DNA of 64,000 nt from positions 110,723-174,722 of the forward strand of contig JACTTZ010000003.1 in assembly GCA_015660915.1 (NCBI GenBank), read 5' to 3'. The stretch comes from Methanomicrobia archaeon (GTDB taxonomy: Archaea > Halobacteriota > Bog-38 > Methanoflorentales > Methanoflorentaceae). The stretch's first letter is position 1, and each line of letters starts with the position of its first letter. Under the pieces are notes generated by a model. That model had not been told where the DNA came from. It did not search any database and saw only the letters and a list, made by a program, of their open reading frames with translations. This document shows, piece after piece, positions 8,803 through 17,820 of this stretch. The translations under genes and the position numbers were made by a program.

Positions 8803-9321
8803 CTAACCAAGGCCCAAGTCGCCTTTTTGCTGCGGAAAGTGCCGAACGCTGCCTGCGCCTTGCCCCAAACCTTCGTCAAGCCGCACGCTTACTTCTACTA
8901 TCGTGCTAAGATCGAGCTTGTTGCATAGCTCATCTAGCAGATAAGAACAAAGATCTTCCGCGCTCACGGAATCAATGGGGAGTATGACAACGTCCTCCTT
9001 CGGGAAGCAATAGCGCTTTTTACTCGTTCCTACCGTAACTGCAAAATCTCCAGTTTCCGTGTTTGTTATTTGTACGTCCGCATCTTGAGACGCGAGCAGC
9101 GTCTTGTGATCAAGTGTCTCACAGATCTCGCCGACGTATTTTTTGACCTCTTCAAAGTCTATTACAAAATCGTCAATCTGCGCACCGACGATCTTGACGC
9201 TGACTGCATATGTGTGCCCGTGGAGGCGTCCGCATTTTGGGTGGTCTGGAATAAAATGGCACGCTGAGAACCTGAGCTTTGCCTGCCACCCGTTAAGCTC
9301 TATCCACATATGCCGATTCAT
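8803..9321 (-). CDS. 6-pyruvoyl-tetrahydropterin synthase / QueD family protein
   Basis: Likely converts dihydroneopterin triphosphate to a 6-substituted tetrahydropterin. In archaea this usually feeds preQ0 and archaeosine in tRNA. Zinc ligands are H22 (FSACHF) and H34 and H36 (LHGHTY). The catalytic cysteine is C30 in the CxxxHGH arrangement, unlike PTPS-III forms that lack it. At 172 residues it is somewhat longer than bacterial QueD (about 120), with an insert around residues 85-125. Its neighbours do not decide between the deazapurine and methanopterin pathways. Confidence 0.82.
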   Translation of the reverse strand: MNRHMWIELNGWQAKLRFSACHFIPDHPKCGRLHGHTYAVSVKIVGAQIDDFVIDFEEVKKYVGEICETLDHKTLLASQDADVQITNTETGDFAVTVGTSKKRYCFPKEDVVILPIDSVSAEDLCSYLLDELCNKLDLSTIVEVSVRLDEGLGQGAGSVRHFPQQKGDLGLG

Positions 9322-9385
9322 CTTAGCTGCGATTTTTTTATGCGTTTCAGTCGTTGAGATTGACGCATTTGTCTATTGATGGAAT

Positions 9386-9395
9386 GATATATAAG
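9386..9395 (+). promoter_or_regulatory. TATA box of rlmE
   Basis: A clear TATATAA element in the gap between divergent queD-like and rlmE genes. It lies about 55 bases before the rlmE ATG, which would leave a leader of roughly 30 bases. Confidence 0.45.
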
Positions 9396-9448
9396 GGGTC
9401 GGAGAGTTGCATAAGCCTTTTTAGTTCTGTGCCCAACTTGTATCGAGG

Positions 9449-10048
9449 ATGAAGGACATCGTGAAAAAGCAACAAGATTACTATTACCGAAAGGCTAAGT
9501 TCGAAGGATATCGATCACGAGCGTCTTACAAATTACTGCAAATTCAAGAACGTTACCGCGTTGTGCGTAGGGGGGATATCGTCGTTGACTTAGGCGCTGC
9601 TCCTGGCGGATGGCTCCAAGTGATTCGCCATTTGAATGCAACTGCCATAGCCGTCGATCTCCAGCAAATCGAGCCGTTAGAAGGAGTAACCTCCATTCGA
9701 GCCGACATTACTGCTCCAGAAACTGTCATTAAAAAAATCCAAGAGATTAAAGGTCAGGTCGATGTCGTCATATCAGACGCCGCTCCTAATCTTAGCGGGG
9801 TATGGAGCCTCGATCACGCTCGGTCAATCGACATCTCGCGCTCCGCCTTAAAAATCGCTACATGCGTACTCAAAACGGGAGGTAATTTTGTAGTAAAAGT
9901 CTTCCAAGGAGATCTCTTTGACCCGTTCACACGCGAGGTTGGCGCTCATTTTAGCTTTGTTAAAGCTTTTAATCCGCGAGCGTCAAGAAAGCAGAGCGCT
10001 GAAATATATATCGTCGCTAAGCGCTACGCAGGTAAGAGAGAGGCTTGA
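9449..10048 (+). CDS. rlmE: 23S rRNA (uridine-2'-O)-methyltransferase, RlmE/FtsJ family
   Basis: SAM-dependent 2'-O-methyltransferase acting on RNA, probably the large-subunit rRNA. The 199 residues carry SAM motif DLGAAPGGW and the K-D-K-E catalytic set: K in RASYKL, D in SDAAPNLSG, K in NFVVKVFQG and E in SAEIYIVAK. The start could be ATG 9449 or GTG 9461; the latter has AAGGA four bases upstream. An archaeal TRAM extension, present in some homologues, is absent. Confidence 0.92.
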   Translation: MKDIVKKQQDYYYRKAKFEGYRSRASYKLLQIQERYRVVRRGDIVVDLGAAPGGWLQVIRHLNATAIAVDLQQIEPLEGVTSIRADITAPETVIKKIQEIKGQVDVVISDAAPNLSGVWSLDHARSIDISRSALKIATCVLKTGGNFVVKVFQGDLFDPFTREVGAHFSFVKAFNPRASRKQSAEIYIVAKRYAGKREA

Positions 10049-10224
10049 AGGCCGATAGCCACGCAATTCGATCGGAAAGACTCGGTCGCGTAAAAAGCAC
10101 GGCAAAACCACCCGCGAATCCACGTAAAACTATTTATTACGTATCGAACATTAGTGATTACAGTTTTGATCCGTTGGACCTGACGTAGGCAACTCTTTTG
10201 TACCCGCGCGAAGGAAGAGCGAAA

Positions 10225-10836
10225 ATGGCACAAAAAAGCACGACTGGCGTAATGACGAGGCTCTTGCTCCTTTATTTGGCTATGACAGTAGCCTATGCGT
10301 TTTTGCGGATTCCCGTTGGTACAGCGATGAATGTCGTCCTCGGAGGCTTAGTGACCACCCTTCACGTGCCGCTTTTTATAACGATCCTCATACTATCAGT
10401 TATCACAGGCTCTTATTCTTCTCTTCTCCTTAACCGATTCGTCGATCAGGACCAGGTGAAGCAGTCTCAAGCAAAGATGAGGGACTTTCAGAAGGTGTAT
10501 CGTGAAGCCCAGCTCGCAGGAGATAAAGGCAAACTCAAGAAGCTCGAGAACGAACGCGCCGAAGTTATGGAACTTAGCATGGATGTTCAGGCGCAGACCA
10601 TGAGACCGATGCCATACATACTCATCATCTCGCTTCCGCTTTTCGGTTGGCTGAGCTACGTCATGTATTACTTCCCGTCGCTGGCCTCGTACGTGCCAAC
10701 GACGATTAACATGCCCTATTTCGGAACCCTGTCGTATACCCAAGGCGTTATTTTGTCATTTCCTGTGTGGCTCATTTGGTACCTCGTTTGCTCGCTCGTT
10801 TTCACCCAAGTTATTCGGAAAACGTTGGGAATGTAA
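10225..10836 (+). CDS. EMC3/TMCO1-family membrane insertase-like protein (DUF106)
   Basis: Archaeal member of the Oxa1/YidC/Get1/EMC3 superfamily, thought to help insert membrane proteins. The start is ATG 10225 with GGAAG upstream, nine codons inside the longest frame. 203 residues: hydrophobic segments at about 10-30 and 45-70, a charged coiled coil at about 75-120 (KMRDFQKVYREAQLAG), and two more hydrophobic segments at 130-155 and 175-200. That layout (TM, coiled coil, TMs) is diagnostic of the family. Confidence 0.87.
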   Translation: MAQKSTTGVMTRLLLLYLAMTVAYAFLRIPVGTAMNVVLGGLVTTLHVPLFITILILSVITGSYSSLLLNRFVDQDQVKQSQAKMRDFQKVYREAQLAGDKGKLKKLENERAEVMELSMDVQAQTMRPMPYILIISLPLFGWLSYVMYYFPSLASYVPTTINMPYFGTLSYTQGVILSFPVWLIWYLVCSLVFTQVIRKTLGM

Positions 10837-10959
10837 TCGTTCGTGGCACATCTAACAGGCCAAAGAAACGTTCTTTTCGCCTTTTTGTGAGAAAATACCC
10901 TCTGCATTAAAGAGCGCTTCTGATCCAAGCCGGTGTAATTCCGAGTTGTCGCTGAACTG

Positions 10960-12108
10960 TTATTCGTCGGTTGCTCGACACAAATCGAGCAATACACCCT
11001 TCAACGTGGCCACGTCAGCGTCTGTTTTGACTGACGTACCTGAAAAATGGGTTCTTGATGCCTGATAACCGATACTCCGTAAGCTACTTAAAAGCGTTTC
11101 AATGGGGATCGGCGGGCATTTAAGCTCTTTCAATAGCTTATGGTAATCAAAAAACGTTACGACATCAAGCTCATTAAGACACAACTCAACTGTCTTAGAG
11201 GCTTGCTTTTTGGTTCCAAAAACGCCATTTTCAAGGCTGTTAAGAACTCTCTTGCAGAAAAGTTGGTCGTAGAGCGGCCCAAGCCAAAGCGGTCCAGCAA
11301 CAACCGGTTTCGCGGCACACAACGCACATTCACAACACTGCACAGGAGCAAGCCCTTGCGTGACGTAGCGATGCCCGCATTTGAAGCAGTGGAAGACAAA
11401 TCCGAGTGAGCTTAGACACGCATCAGCGAGTCTTGCGCCTCGTTCGATCCGCAAATAAACTCGATAATAGTGCTCGGTCGCATGCGCAAGAACAGGAACC
11501 GCAGATTTATCGTATTTGACAGATTCTCGAACAATATTTCCGATGAGTATCCTTATTCCTGTCTCTGCATGATACTCAGTGTTCAAAGGCAGTGCGGAGT
11601 ACCTCCTTACGCCGGCGTTGAAATGGGCGCCACTTAGGGGGGCAGTGTCAGTAGCCGTCACGCAGAGCATCTTGCTGGCGGATCTGCACGCAGCATCAAC
11701 AAAAGGAGCCGGCGATCCAAACGGATCGATATCGACGACACCGAACCTTTCTTCTGACATTAAAGCGTTTGCATCGGAGTGCTTCACGTGAACGTTTAGC
11801 AGCAACCGTTTTGCGTTCCTTCTAATGAGCTTGTATGCGGCGTCATCGTGATCATTTAACGTGACTGCCAAATGCGCTTCGTTTGCGACTCTGAGTCCCC
11901 GTATGCCGCTCGCGCCGAGCGCATCGAGATATGTGATCGTGCTCCTCCCGCTTTGACTATCAGCGAGAGCCTGCATGCAAGCGACGTTTATGTCTCGGCC
12001 AAACTCCATTGTCGGATTATAAAAGACCGCCGCCGAGGAAGGGGGGTACGACGCATTTAGATCCAATCGTGGCACCAAAACAGCAGTTTGGCCCTCAACA
12101 ACGAGCAT
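10960..12108 (-). CDS. trm1: tRNA (guanine-26-N2)-dimethyltransferase Trm1
   Basis: Methylates G26 of tRNA. The family signature VFYNPTMEFGRDINV is near the N-terminus. The catalytic VDIDPFGSPAPFVDA motif is in the middle. A cysteine-rich zinc region (CFKCG, CCECALC) is followed by GPLWLGPLYD. The start is taken at ATG 12108, because the family begins about there; an in-frame GTG at 12186 would add 26 residues with no family counterpart. Neither start has a strong ribosome site, so the N-terminus is uncertain. Confidence 0.92.
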   Translation of the reverse strand: MLVVEGQTAVLVPRLDLNASYPPSSAAVFYNPTMEFGRDINVACMQALADSQSGRSTITYLDALGASGIRGLRVANEAHLAVTLNDHDDAAYKLIRRNAKRLLLNVHVKHSDANALMSEERFGVVDIDPFGSPAPFVDAACRSASKMLCVTATDTAPLSGAHFNAGVRRYSALPLNTEYHAETGIRILIGNIVRESVKYDKSAVPVLAHATEHYYRVYLRIERGARLADACLSSLGFVFHCFKCGHRYVTQGLAPVQCCECALCAAKPVVAGPLWLGPLYDQLFCKRVLNSLENGVFGTKKQASKTVELCLNELDVVTFFDYHKLLKELKCPPIPIETLLSSLRSIGYQASRTHFSGTSVKTDADVATLKGVLLDLCRATDE

Positions 12109-12227
12109 CGTTCGCACGCGTAAGACTAAGTTTTGTAAATCATAAGTTTTGTCATACGCCGTGATTTGCGTAGCGATTGCGCACACTGCGCACGCAAGAA
12201 CAGAGCCACCGGTCGGTGATTCGCGTG

Positions 12228-13466
12228 TTATTTAACCTTCTCAAACTTCCAACGTTCAGTCAGCGGGGCGGTGGCATCGATACCAACCTTTGTCGTAGTG
12301 CCGTCGCTGCGCGCGCGCGGATCGAGTGATGATCCCCGGACGTGTGGCACTATCATAATGTCTGAATCCCCTCGAACTCGGGTGGCAACTGCGAATTCAA
12401 CATCAGCCATGTCGTAGATATCAATGTCATCGTCGACTACTACGACGTGTTTCAAACTCGTGTGAGCCGCGAACGCTGCCATCATAACATTTCTTGCATC
12501 CCCCTCAGTCTGTTTTTCTATCTGAATGACAGCGTGCAGATAGTGACGGCCCCCCGCAGTCAATATCACGTTCTTGACTTTCGTGACGTCCTGACACGCT
12601 TTGTATATTCGCGGCTCGTAGGGAATGCCCATTAAAAGAGAATGCTCGACGCCGGCTGGCAATATAGAATGGTATATTGGATCTTTAACTGAAGCTAGTC
12701 TCGTCAGTTCTATGATTGGTTCCTGTCGCACAAGGTCATAAGTGCCTGTGAGATCGACAAACGGACCTTCGTCTGCCGTTCTTGTTGGGCTTATCTGCCC
12801 CTCCAAGACTATTTCGCTCGGCGGGATTGGGACTCCATTTTCGCATTCGATGAGGGGTTGCACCTCGCCCTTCAGTGCCGCAGCGTAATTGAATTCAAAA
12901 CCGCACGGCACTCTCGTTGTCGTAGCAAACAGTGTGACAGGATCAACGCCTATAGCAATAGCGACGTTTAGAGGCTCCGCTTTTTTCGCGCTGGCCTTAT
13001 GCATCAAGTATGTGTGACGCGGAGGAACAAGCCTTACGGCGAGCGAAGTGTCGTCGATGACCATCATGCGATGAACGGACGCATTTACTTTTTGACCATA
13101 TTTTGCCACCAGAACACCTGCGGTGATGTAAGGTCCACCCTCTCGCTCGAAGAACTTCATAATCGGCAACTTACTCAGACGAGGAGTGTGTTCCACGTCC
13201 CAGGCAAATTCTTGGACCGTCGTTTTTCCGTTCGGTGCCGTGCTTAGAAGTTTGCGGATGATTCCTCGTTCTTGAACGCCAAGTGCGCGGGCAAGCAGCG
13301 CGCGTGAGCCGATGAGATTTACGATAGCTCGACAACCGGCGACACGCTCGAATAGGACTGGTCCTCGTCCGCGAGCTAGACGCGGGGCCTCTAAGATCGG
13401 TGAAACCGCCTTCGTTATAACCTCAAGTTGTCCAGAGTCCATTAGATGCTGAACAAAGCGTCTCAT
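12228..13466 (-). CDS. UbiD-family prenyl-FMN decarboxylase, probably anhydromevalonate phosphate decarboxylase
   Basis: The archaeal UbiD group includes the enzyme that decarboxylates trans-anhydromevalonate phosphate to isopentenyl phosphate in the modified mevalonate pathway. The 412 residues carry the family's EPRIYKACQDV, VILTAGGRHYLHAVIQIEK (19), VVVDDDIDIYDMADVEFA (18) and the C-terminal SSLDPRA...TTKVGIDAT. It is shorter than E. coli UbiD, as archaeal forms usually are. The ATG directly follows the ubiX stop (TGAATG). Family is certain; the exact substrate is inferred from the archaeal setting. Confidence 0.85.
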   Translation of the reverse strand: MRRFVQHLMDSGQLEVITKAVSPILEAPRLARGRGPVLFERVAGCRAIVNLIGSRALLARALGVQERGIIRKLLSTAPNGKTTVQEFAWDVEHTPRLSKLPIMKFFEREGGPYITAGVLVAKYGQKVNASVHRMMVIDDTSLAVRLVPPRHTYLMHKASAKKAEPLNVAIAIGVDPVTLFATTTRVPCGFEFNYAAALKGEVQPLIECENGVPIPPSEIVLEGQISPTRTADEGPFVDLTGTYDLVRQEPIIELTRLASVKDPIYHSILPAGVEHSLLMGIPYEPRIYKACQDVTKVKNVILTAGGRHYLHAVIQIEKQTEGDARNVMMAAFAAHTSLKHVVVVDDDIDIYDMADVEFAVATRVRGDSDIMIVPHVRGSSLDPRARSDGTTTKVGIDATAPLTERWKFEKVK

Positions 13467-14021
13467 TCAGTCACCCCATCGCTGCGAAAGCGAATGATCT
13501 AGTTGCAACAGGTCAAGCACACGCGCTACTAGCGTGTCGATGAGCTCTCCAATCGTCGCTGGACGTGTGTAAAACCCGGGACTTGCCGGAACTATTACGG
13601 CCCCACATTGGGACAATTTCAACATGTTGCTTAAATGAATCCCGCTAAGCGGCGTCTCGCGCACCACTAATATTAGCTTTCTTCTTTCCTTCAAGCATAC
13701 ATCGGCCGCACGCGTCACAAGATTTGAAGAGATGCCGTGTGCGATGCTTCCAAGCGTCTTCATACTACACGGAATTATCACCATGCCGTTGCTAATGTGA
13801 GATCCGCTGGCAATGGGCGCCGATAAATCCATTTCTTCGTAAATCTGGTAGGCCAGCGAGGTAACGTAATTCAAACTATACTGAGTCTCGATACTCATAA
13901 GATCCTGGCCACTCTTGGTCACAATGAGCTGCGTTTCAACCTGCAGATCCCGTAGGGCTTCCAGTAACCGAACGCCGTATTGTACTCCGCTCGCGCCGGT
14001 AATCGCGACTGTTATCGTCAT
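13467..14021 (-). CDS. ubiX: UbiX-family flavin prenyltransferase
   Basis: Makes prenylated FMN from FMN and dimethylallyl phosphate, the cofactor needed by the adjacent UbiD protein. 184 residues, full length: GASGVQYGVRLLEAL at 9-23 binds FMN phosphate, and LVVRETPLSGIHLSNMLKL is the family signature. The gene overlaps the LpdD-like gene by 4 bases (ATGA) and abuts ubiD, so the three are translationally coupled. Confidence 0.93.
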   Translation of the reverse strand: MTITVAITGASGVQYGVRLLEALRDLQVETQLIVTKSGQDLMSIETQYSLNYVTSLAYQIYEEMDLSAPIASGSHISNGMVIIPCSMKTLGSIAHGISSNLVTRAADVCLKERRKLILVVRETPLSGIHLSNMLKLSQCGAVIVPASPGFYTRPATIGELIDTLVARVLDLLQLDHSLSQRWGD

Positions 14022-14371
14022 TTTAGTGCCTCGATAAGTTCGTTCACAAGCGCAAATGATGCGTCAACAATCTGGCTGACTTGCTGCTCAGACGCATTGC
14101 TGACATGAATGCCGACTATCACGGCGCAGCTACAATTCAGCTCTTTCGAAATTCGCGAAGCAGCTTCTTTGGCTATCACATCATCCCGATGGTCAGGCAC
14201 AGTGAGTACTGACGCGTATGATCGCTTGCTAAATCCGCCCAACGCGACGGCGCCCACATGCGCTTCGCCCCCCACCAACGTCACAAGCAAATCTTGACCC
14301 AAATGAGTCACGCCGATCACCAAATCTGTTGAACCTGCGCTTCTTGTTAACTCCAAGGTATCACGAAACAA
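14018..14371 (-). CDS. LpdD-like prenyl-FMN chaperone candidate
   Basis: 117-residue protein resembling the small LpdD/UbiD-associated proteins proposed to shuttle prenylated FMN between UbiX and UbiD. Visible are alternating strands with GVTHLGQDLLVTLVGGEAHVG (read in part) and a ScAVIVGIHVSNAS segment ending in a helix. The TTG start at 14371 is supported by AAGGAG about eight bases upstream. The order LpdD-like-UbiX-UbiD supports a cofactor-handling role. A general small alpha-beta protein is the alternative. Confidence 0.6.
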   Translation of the reverse strand: MFRDTLELTRSAGSTDLVIGVTHLGQDLLVTLVGGEAHVGAVALGGFSKRSYASVLTVPDHRDDVIAKEAASRISKELNCSCAVIVGIHVSNASEQQVSQIVDASFALVNELIEALK

Positions 14372-14802
14372 ACACTTACTCCTTGTTGGGTGCTTTTTTG
14401 GCCATTTAAGTCGTTGAATCGCCGACGCCGTGTGATGAGCACGACGCAGCCTTCTCTAGTTCTATTTTACTGACAGCCTAAAGGCTTTTGGGTTTTGCGC
14501 TTTTTTCGCAGAAACAGACGAGCCTGCGAGTTGTAGCAGTGCTGGCAGAGTTGTGAATCTTAACCACTGCGCCGACCGAGAATCCTTAAAGTCAGCTCAG
14601 TTTTTCTGGGATACGCAAAAAGAAGGCAGGCGCCGCGTGTGAGGTCTTGCGGCATCGAAAAGAAGGTATGTTTTAGAACCAAACCGTTGCAGCTTTCACG
14701 AAAATACTTGTGATAGAAGGCTTGCAATTGGGCGACAATTTTAGCTGGAATGAACATACGCATTTATCTAAGAAAAACTTACTACAAACGCGGAGGAAGG
14801 CG
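14372..14802 (-). other. Intergenic region between divergent LpdD-like and cofD genes
   Basis: About 430 bases with no convincing gene. It must hold the promoters for both directions. A 67-codon minus-strand frame at 14560-14763 has no recognisable features. A stretch near 14510-14580 has a weak tRNA-like look on the minus strand but no T-loop or acceptor pairing. Confidence 0.4.
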
Positions 14803-15714
14803 TTGCTATTGCTATCTGGGGGAACAGGCAGTCCAAAGTTACTTCGCGGGCTGCTGCACTTTTGTCCTGAAACACAACTGACCGTTATCGCGAATACGGG
14901 AGATGATATATGGGTCTCTGGCAATCTTGTTTGTCCCGACGTCGACACGGTCATCTATACGATCGCAGGAGTTTCAACCGACCGGTGGTGGGGCATAAAG
15001 AATGACACTTTCTTGACCCACGAGGCGCTGGTCAGCCGCGGACACGAAGAGGCACTCGTTATAGGCGAGCTTGATAGGGCGACCCACATTTTCCGCACCG
15101 ATATCGTGCGACAGGGAGCGACGTTGACTGACGCGACGCTGCTTCTGTGCGCTTCGTTCGGCGTGTCTTCCAAAGTCCTGCCAATGACGAACGACTTTGT
15201 CCCTACGATGCTTAAAACGGACGAGGGCGAGATGCATATTCAAGATTTTCTCATAAAACACAAGCAGCGGCCCTCCGTTTCCCAAGTCAATTGTGGGGCT
15301 GGCTCTATGACACGGGAAGTAGAAGCCGCCTTAGGGGAGCACGATGCTGTTGTCATCGGCCCTTCGAATCCGATCTCAAGCATCGGGCCAATTCTGCGCG
15401 TAAATGGGATGAGAGAAGCTCTTAAAGAGCGATTTGTCGTCGCGGTCAGTCCGATCATTCAGACTGAGCCCGTGAGCGGACCGGCGCGCAAATTTATGGA
15501 AGCTGCAAGACTTCCCGTTAGCTCTGTCGGGGTTGCCGAGTTCTACGCCGACTTCTTGGACGTCCTAATCGTTGACAATACGGACTTCGACATTTCACGT
15601 CGCGATTTGCCAGGCGATGTCGAAGTGCTGCGCGCGAGTATTATCATGCTAGACAGACAGCACAGCGAAGAACTTGCAGCAGAAATCCTGCAAGTAGTTG
15701 GTCAGCATTGCTGA
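14803..15714 (+). CDS. cofD: 2-phospho-L-lactate transferase (F420 biosynthesis)
   Basis: Transfers the phospholactyl group (from LPPG) to Fo to give F420-0. The start is TTG at 14803, because GGAGG lies six bases upstream and the protein then starts just before the nucleotide-binding LLLLSGGTGSPKLL, giving a normal 303 residues. The longest frame would add 31 residues unlike the family. Other motifs are ANTGDD, VCPDVDTVIYTIAG and VIGPSNPISSIGPIL. It heads a group of C1-cofactor genes. Confidence 0.95.
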   Translation: MLLLSGGTGSPKLLRGLLHFCPETQLTVIANTGDDIWVSGNLVCPDVDTVIYTIAGVSTDRWWGIKNDTFLTHEALVSRGHEEALVIGELDRATHIFRTDIVRQGATLTDATLLLCASFGVSSKVLPMTNDFVPTMLKTDEGEMHIQDFLIKHKQRPSVSQVNCGAGSMTREVEAALGEHDAVVIGPSNPISSIGPILRVNGMREALKERFVVAVSPIIQTEPVSGPARKFMEAARLPVSSVGVAEFYADFLDVLIVDNTDFDISRRDLPGDVEVLRASIIMLDRQHSEELAAEILQVVGQHC

Positions 15715-15850
15715 TGTCGTTAATCGAAATCTGGACCCCTCAGCAAAGTAAGATTAAATAACAGCGAACCACAATAGTGAAACGCAACGTTTGCTGCTCA
15801 GTTACTTGAGCGCTCCGACCAACGTCGTGCAAGACGATTGAGGTTTTGCC

Positions 15851-16957
15851 TTGACTCAAATAGACTTTGACTTAACAATCGGTGACATCAAGATACCGAA
15901 CCCTTTGGTTCTCGCTTCGATTGCGGGACTGACGAACAGTTCATTTGCCATAACGCGCAGCGCTGGGCTTGCAATTTTGGGTGGGTATAATCTCGATGAA
16001 GCAACCATCAAGGCCGCAAAAGAGCTGGTTAAGAAAGGGCGAAGCGAATTCGCGTATGATGACCCGATGCCAGTTATTAAAAACGAGCTTGGAGTCATGA
16101 ACGCGACCGAGATCATAGCTGGAGTTAATGCACGGTCGAGCACGTTAGAACCTCTGCTCGAAATCGCAGAACTGACTCATCAAGAAGGGGCAATTCTTGA
16201 ACTGAATGCGCACTGCAGGCAGCCAGAAATGGAAGCTATAGGCGCTGGTCAATTTCTAGCGCGAGATCTAACCAAGCTAGGCGAATGGATCCAGGAGATC
16301 AAACAGACGGACGTGCCGTTGTCTGTGAAAATTCGCGCAGGAGTGGTCGGCGATGTCGAGCTCGCTAAGGCTATAGACAGGGCAGGTGCCGATGCGATTC
16401 ATATCGACACAATGGATTCGGGACCTACGTTAATCAAGAAGATACGAAATGCTACCACCCTCAAAATCATCGCCAACAATTCAATTGTGGACTATAGCAG
16501 CGCCCACAAAATGTTCTCGATGGGCGCAGACTACGTTTCAGTCGCTCGCGCTGCAATGGCCGGCGACATAGCTCTACAGGAGATACTAGCTGAGGTCCAA
16601 TCATATCAAGAGACAGTTGGGTGGTATAACGCACCAAAACACATCTGTGCCGGTGGGGACCTGCGAGGGTTGACGTATTGCTGCACGCCGGTAAAGGATT
16701 GCCCGCTCCATTACGTTTTGAAAAGAGCAGGAATCACGAAGGAAGAGTATGTCCGTATCAAAGAGAGCTTTAAGGGAACAAAGCTCGGGGCAGGGCCCGA
16801 TACATGCTTTGGTAGCATGGTTTGGTGCTGCAAGATCACGAGGCCGTGTCCTTGGAGGGACAGCAGTTTACAGGACCTAGGCTTTTCTGACGTTGAGTAT
16901 ATGCAACTCAAAAAACAGCTCGCGGAAGCGTTCCTCAGCTGTCGAAATCTTGAGTGA
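15851..16957 (+). CDS. Methanogenesis marker protein 9, DHOD-like barrel with cysteine-rich tail
   Basis: 368 residues. The N-terminal two thirds resemble dihydroorotate dehydrogenase/Dus-type TIM barrels (IPNPLVLASIAGLTNSSFA; LSVKIRAGVVGD; GADAIHIDTMDSG). The C-terminal domain (about 265-350) holds a conserved cysteine set, LTYCCTPVKDCPL and DTCFGSMVWCCKITRPCPW, typical of marker 9 and suggesting an Fe-S cluster. The TTG start has GAGGT upstream. The function in methanogens is not established. The CitG-like gene overlaps its stop, so the two are coupled. Confidence 0.9.
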   Translation: MTQIDFDLTIGDIKIPNPLVLASIAGLTNSSFAITRSAGLAILGGYNLDEATIKAAKELVKKGRSEFAYDDPMPVIKNELGVMNATEIIAGVNARSSTLEPLLEIAELTHQEGAILELNAHCRQPEMEAIGAGQFLARDLTKLGEWIQEIKQTDVPLSVKIRAGVVGDVELAKAIDRAGADAIHIDTMDSGPTLIKKIRNATTLKIIANNSIVDYSSAHKMFSMGADYVSVARAAMAGDIALQEILAEVQSYQETVGWYNAPKHICAGGDLRGLTYCCTPVKDCPLHYVLKRAGITKEEYVRIKESFKGTKLGAGPDTCFGSMVWCCKITRPCPWRDSSLQDLGFSDVEYMQLKKQLAEAFLSCRNLE

Positions 16958-17820
16958 GATACCTTTTCAACATGTACGAAACAGACTTTATAGCCGGTTC
17001 CGCGGAGCTTGCGATGTTGCTCGAGGTCTCCGCGACGCCAAAGCCCGGCAATGTAGACAGAACACACGACTTTGAAGATCTAGCCTACGAGCATTTCCTC
17101 GGGTCGTCTGTGGGCATGTTTCCTGCGTTCAGAAAAGCGGCATCAGGGGGACATCACATTGGCGATCTGATTTTAAACGCAGTGCGGGCAAGCGCTACAT
17201 GGCAAAGAGCAGGAAACTGCCACTTTGGCGCTATTCTTCTGTTGATTCCGTTGTGTGCTGCGGCAAGCAGAAGCAGCACGATAGATCAGCTTAGGACAAA
17301 CGTAACAGAAGTAGTGAGAGGCACCACAACCACGGACGCCGTACGGTTTTATGAATCGTTTCGGAGCGTTAACGTCCGCGTCCGAGAGCAGCATTACCTT
17401 GACGTAAATGATCCCGAATCAACAAACACTATTCAAAAGCAGCAACTGACGCTCTTCGATGTTATGGACATTTCTAGCTCAAGCGATACGATCGCTAAGG
17501 AGTGGATTGAGGGATTCCCGCGAACCTTTCGTGGTGCTGAACTGTTCAAACAGATCAAAGAATCGGGACAAAACCTAAACGAGTCGATCGTGCACTTGTT
17601 CCTTCGCCTTCTGAGCGAGGCGCCTGACACCCTCGTGGCTAAGAAATTTGGCTCTAAGGTAGCTCATGAGGTTTCAGCGAAGGCAACAGACGCGTTGAAA
17701 CACGGCAATATTGAGAATTTGGACAAAGAGCTTATCTCGCGGCGCATCAATCCAGGCACGACAGCAGATCTCGTGATTGGGTCATTGTTCGTCACGCTCT
17801 TAGGAGGATTCAGGTACTAA
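16954..17820 (+). CDS. Triphosphoribosyl-dephospho-CoA synthase (CitG/MdcB) family protein
   Basis: CitG proteins join ATP-derived ribosyl triphosphate to dephospho-CoA for citrate or malonate decarboxylase. No such lyase is near here, so the archaeal role is probably different. Family segments are SATPKPGNVDRTHDFEDL, FLGSSVGMFPAF, GNCHFGAILLLIPL and the C-terminal INPGTTADLVIGSLFV. The GTG start overlaps the marker 9 stop (GTGA). ATG 16972 is an alternative. It is followed directly by DUF447 (TAATG), so all of 15851-18374 is probably one operon. Confidence 0.82.
   Translation: MRYLFNMYETDFIAGSAELAMLLEVSATPKPGNVDRTHDFEDLAYEHFLGSSVGMFPAFRKAASGGHHIGDLILNAVRASATWQRAGNCHFGAILLLIPLCAAASRSSTIDQLRTNVTEVVRGTTTTDAVRFYESFRSVNVRVREQHYLDVNDPESTNTIQKQQLTLFDVMDISSSSDTIAKEWIEGFPRTFRGAELFKQIKESGQNLNESIVHLFLRLLSEAPDTLVAKKFGSKVAHEVSAKATDALKHGNIENLDKELISRRINPGTTADLVIGSLFVTLLGGFRY

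Noticed and set aside
14510..14580. tRNA-like stretch on the minus strand
   Set aside because: The segment contains GCGCAGTGGTTAAG, similar to a D-arm, but no T-loop consensus or matching acceptor ends, and no sensible anticodon stem.
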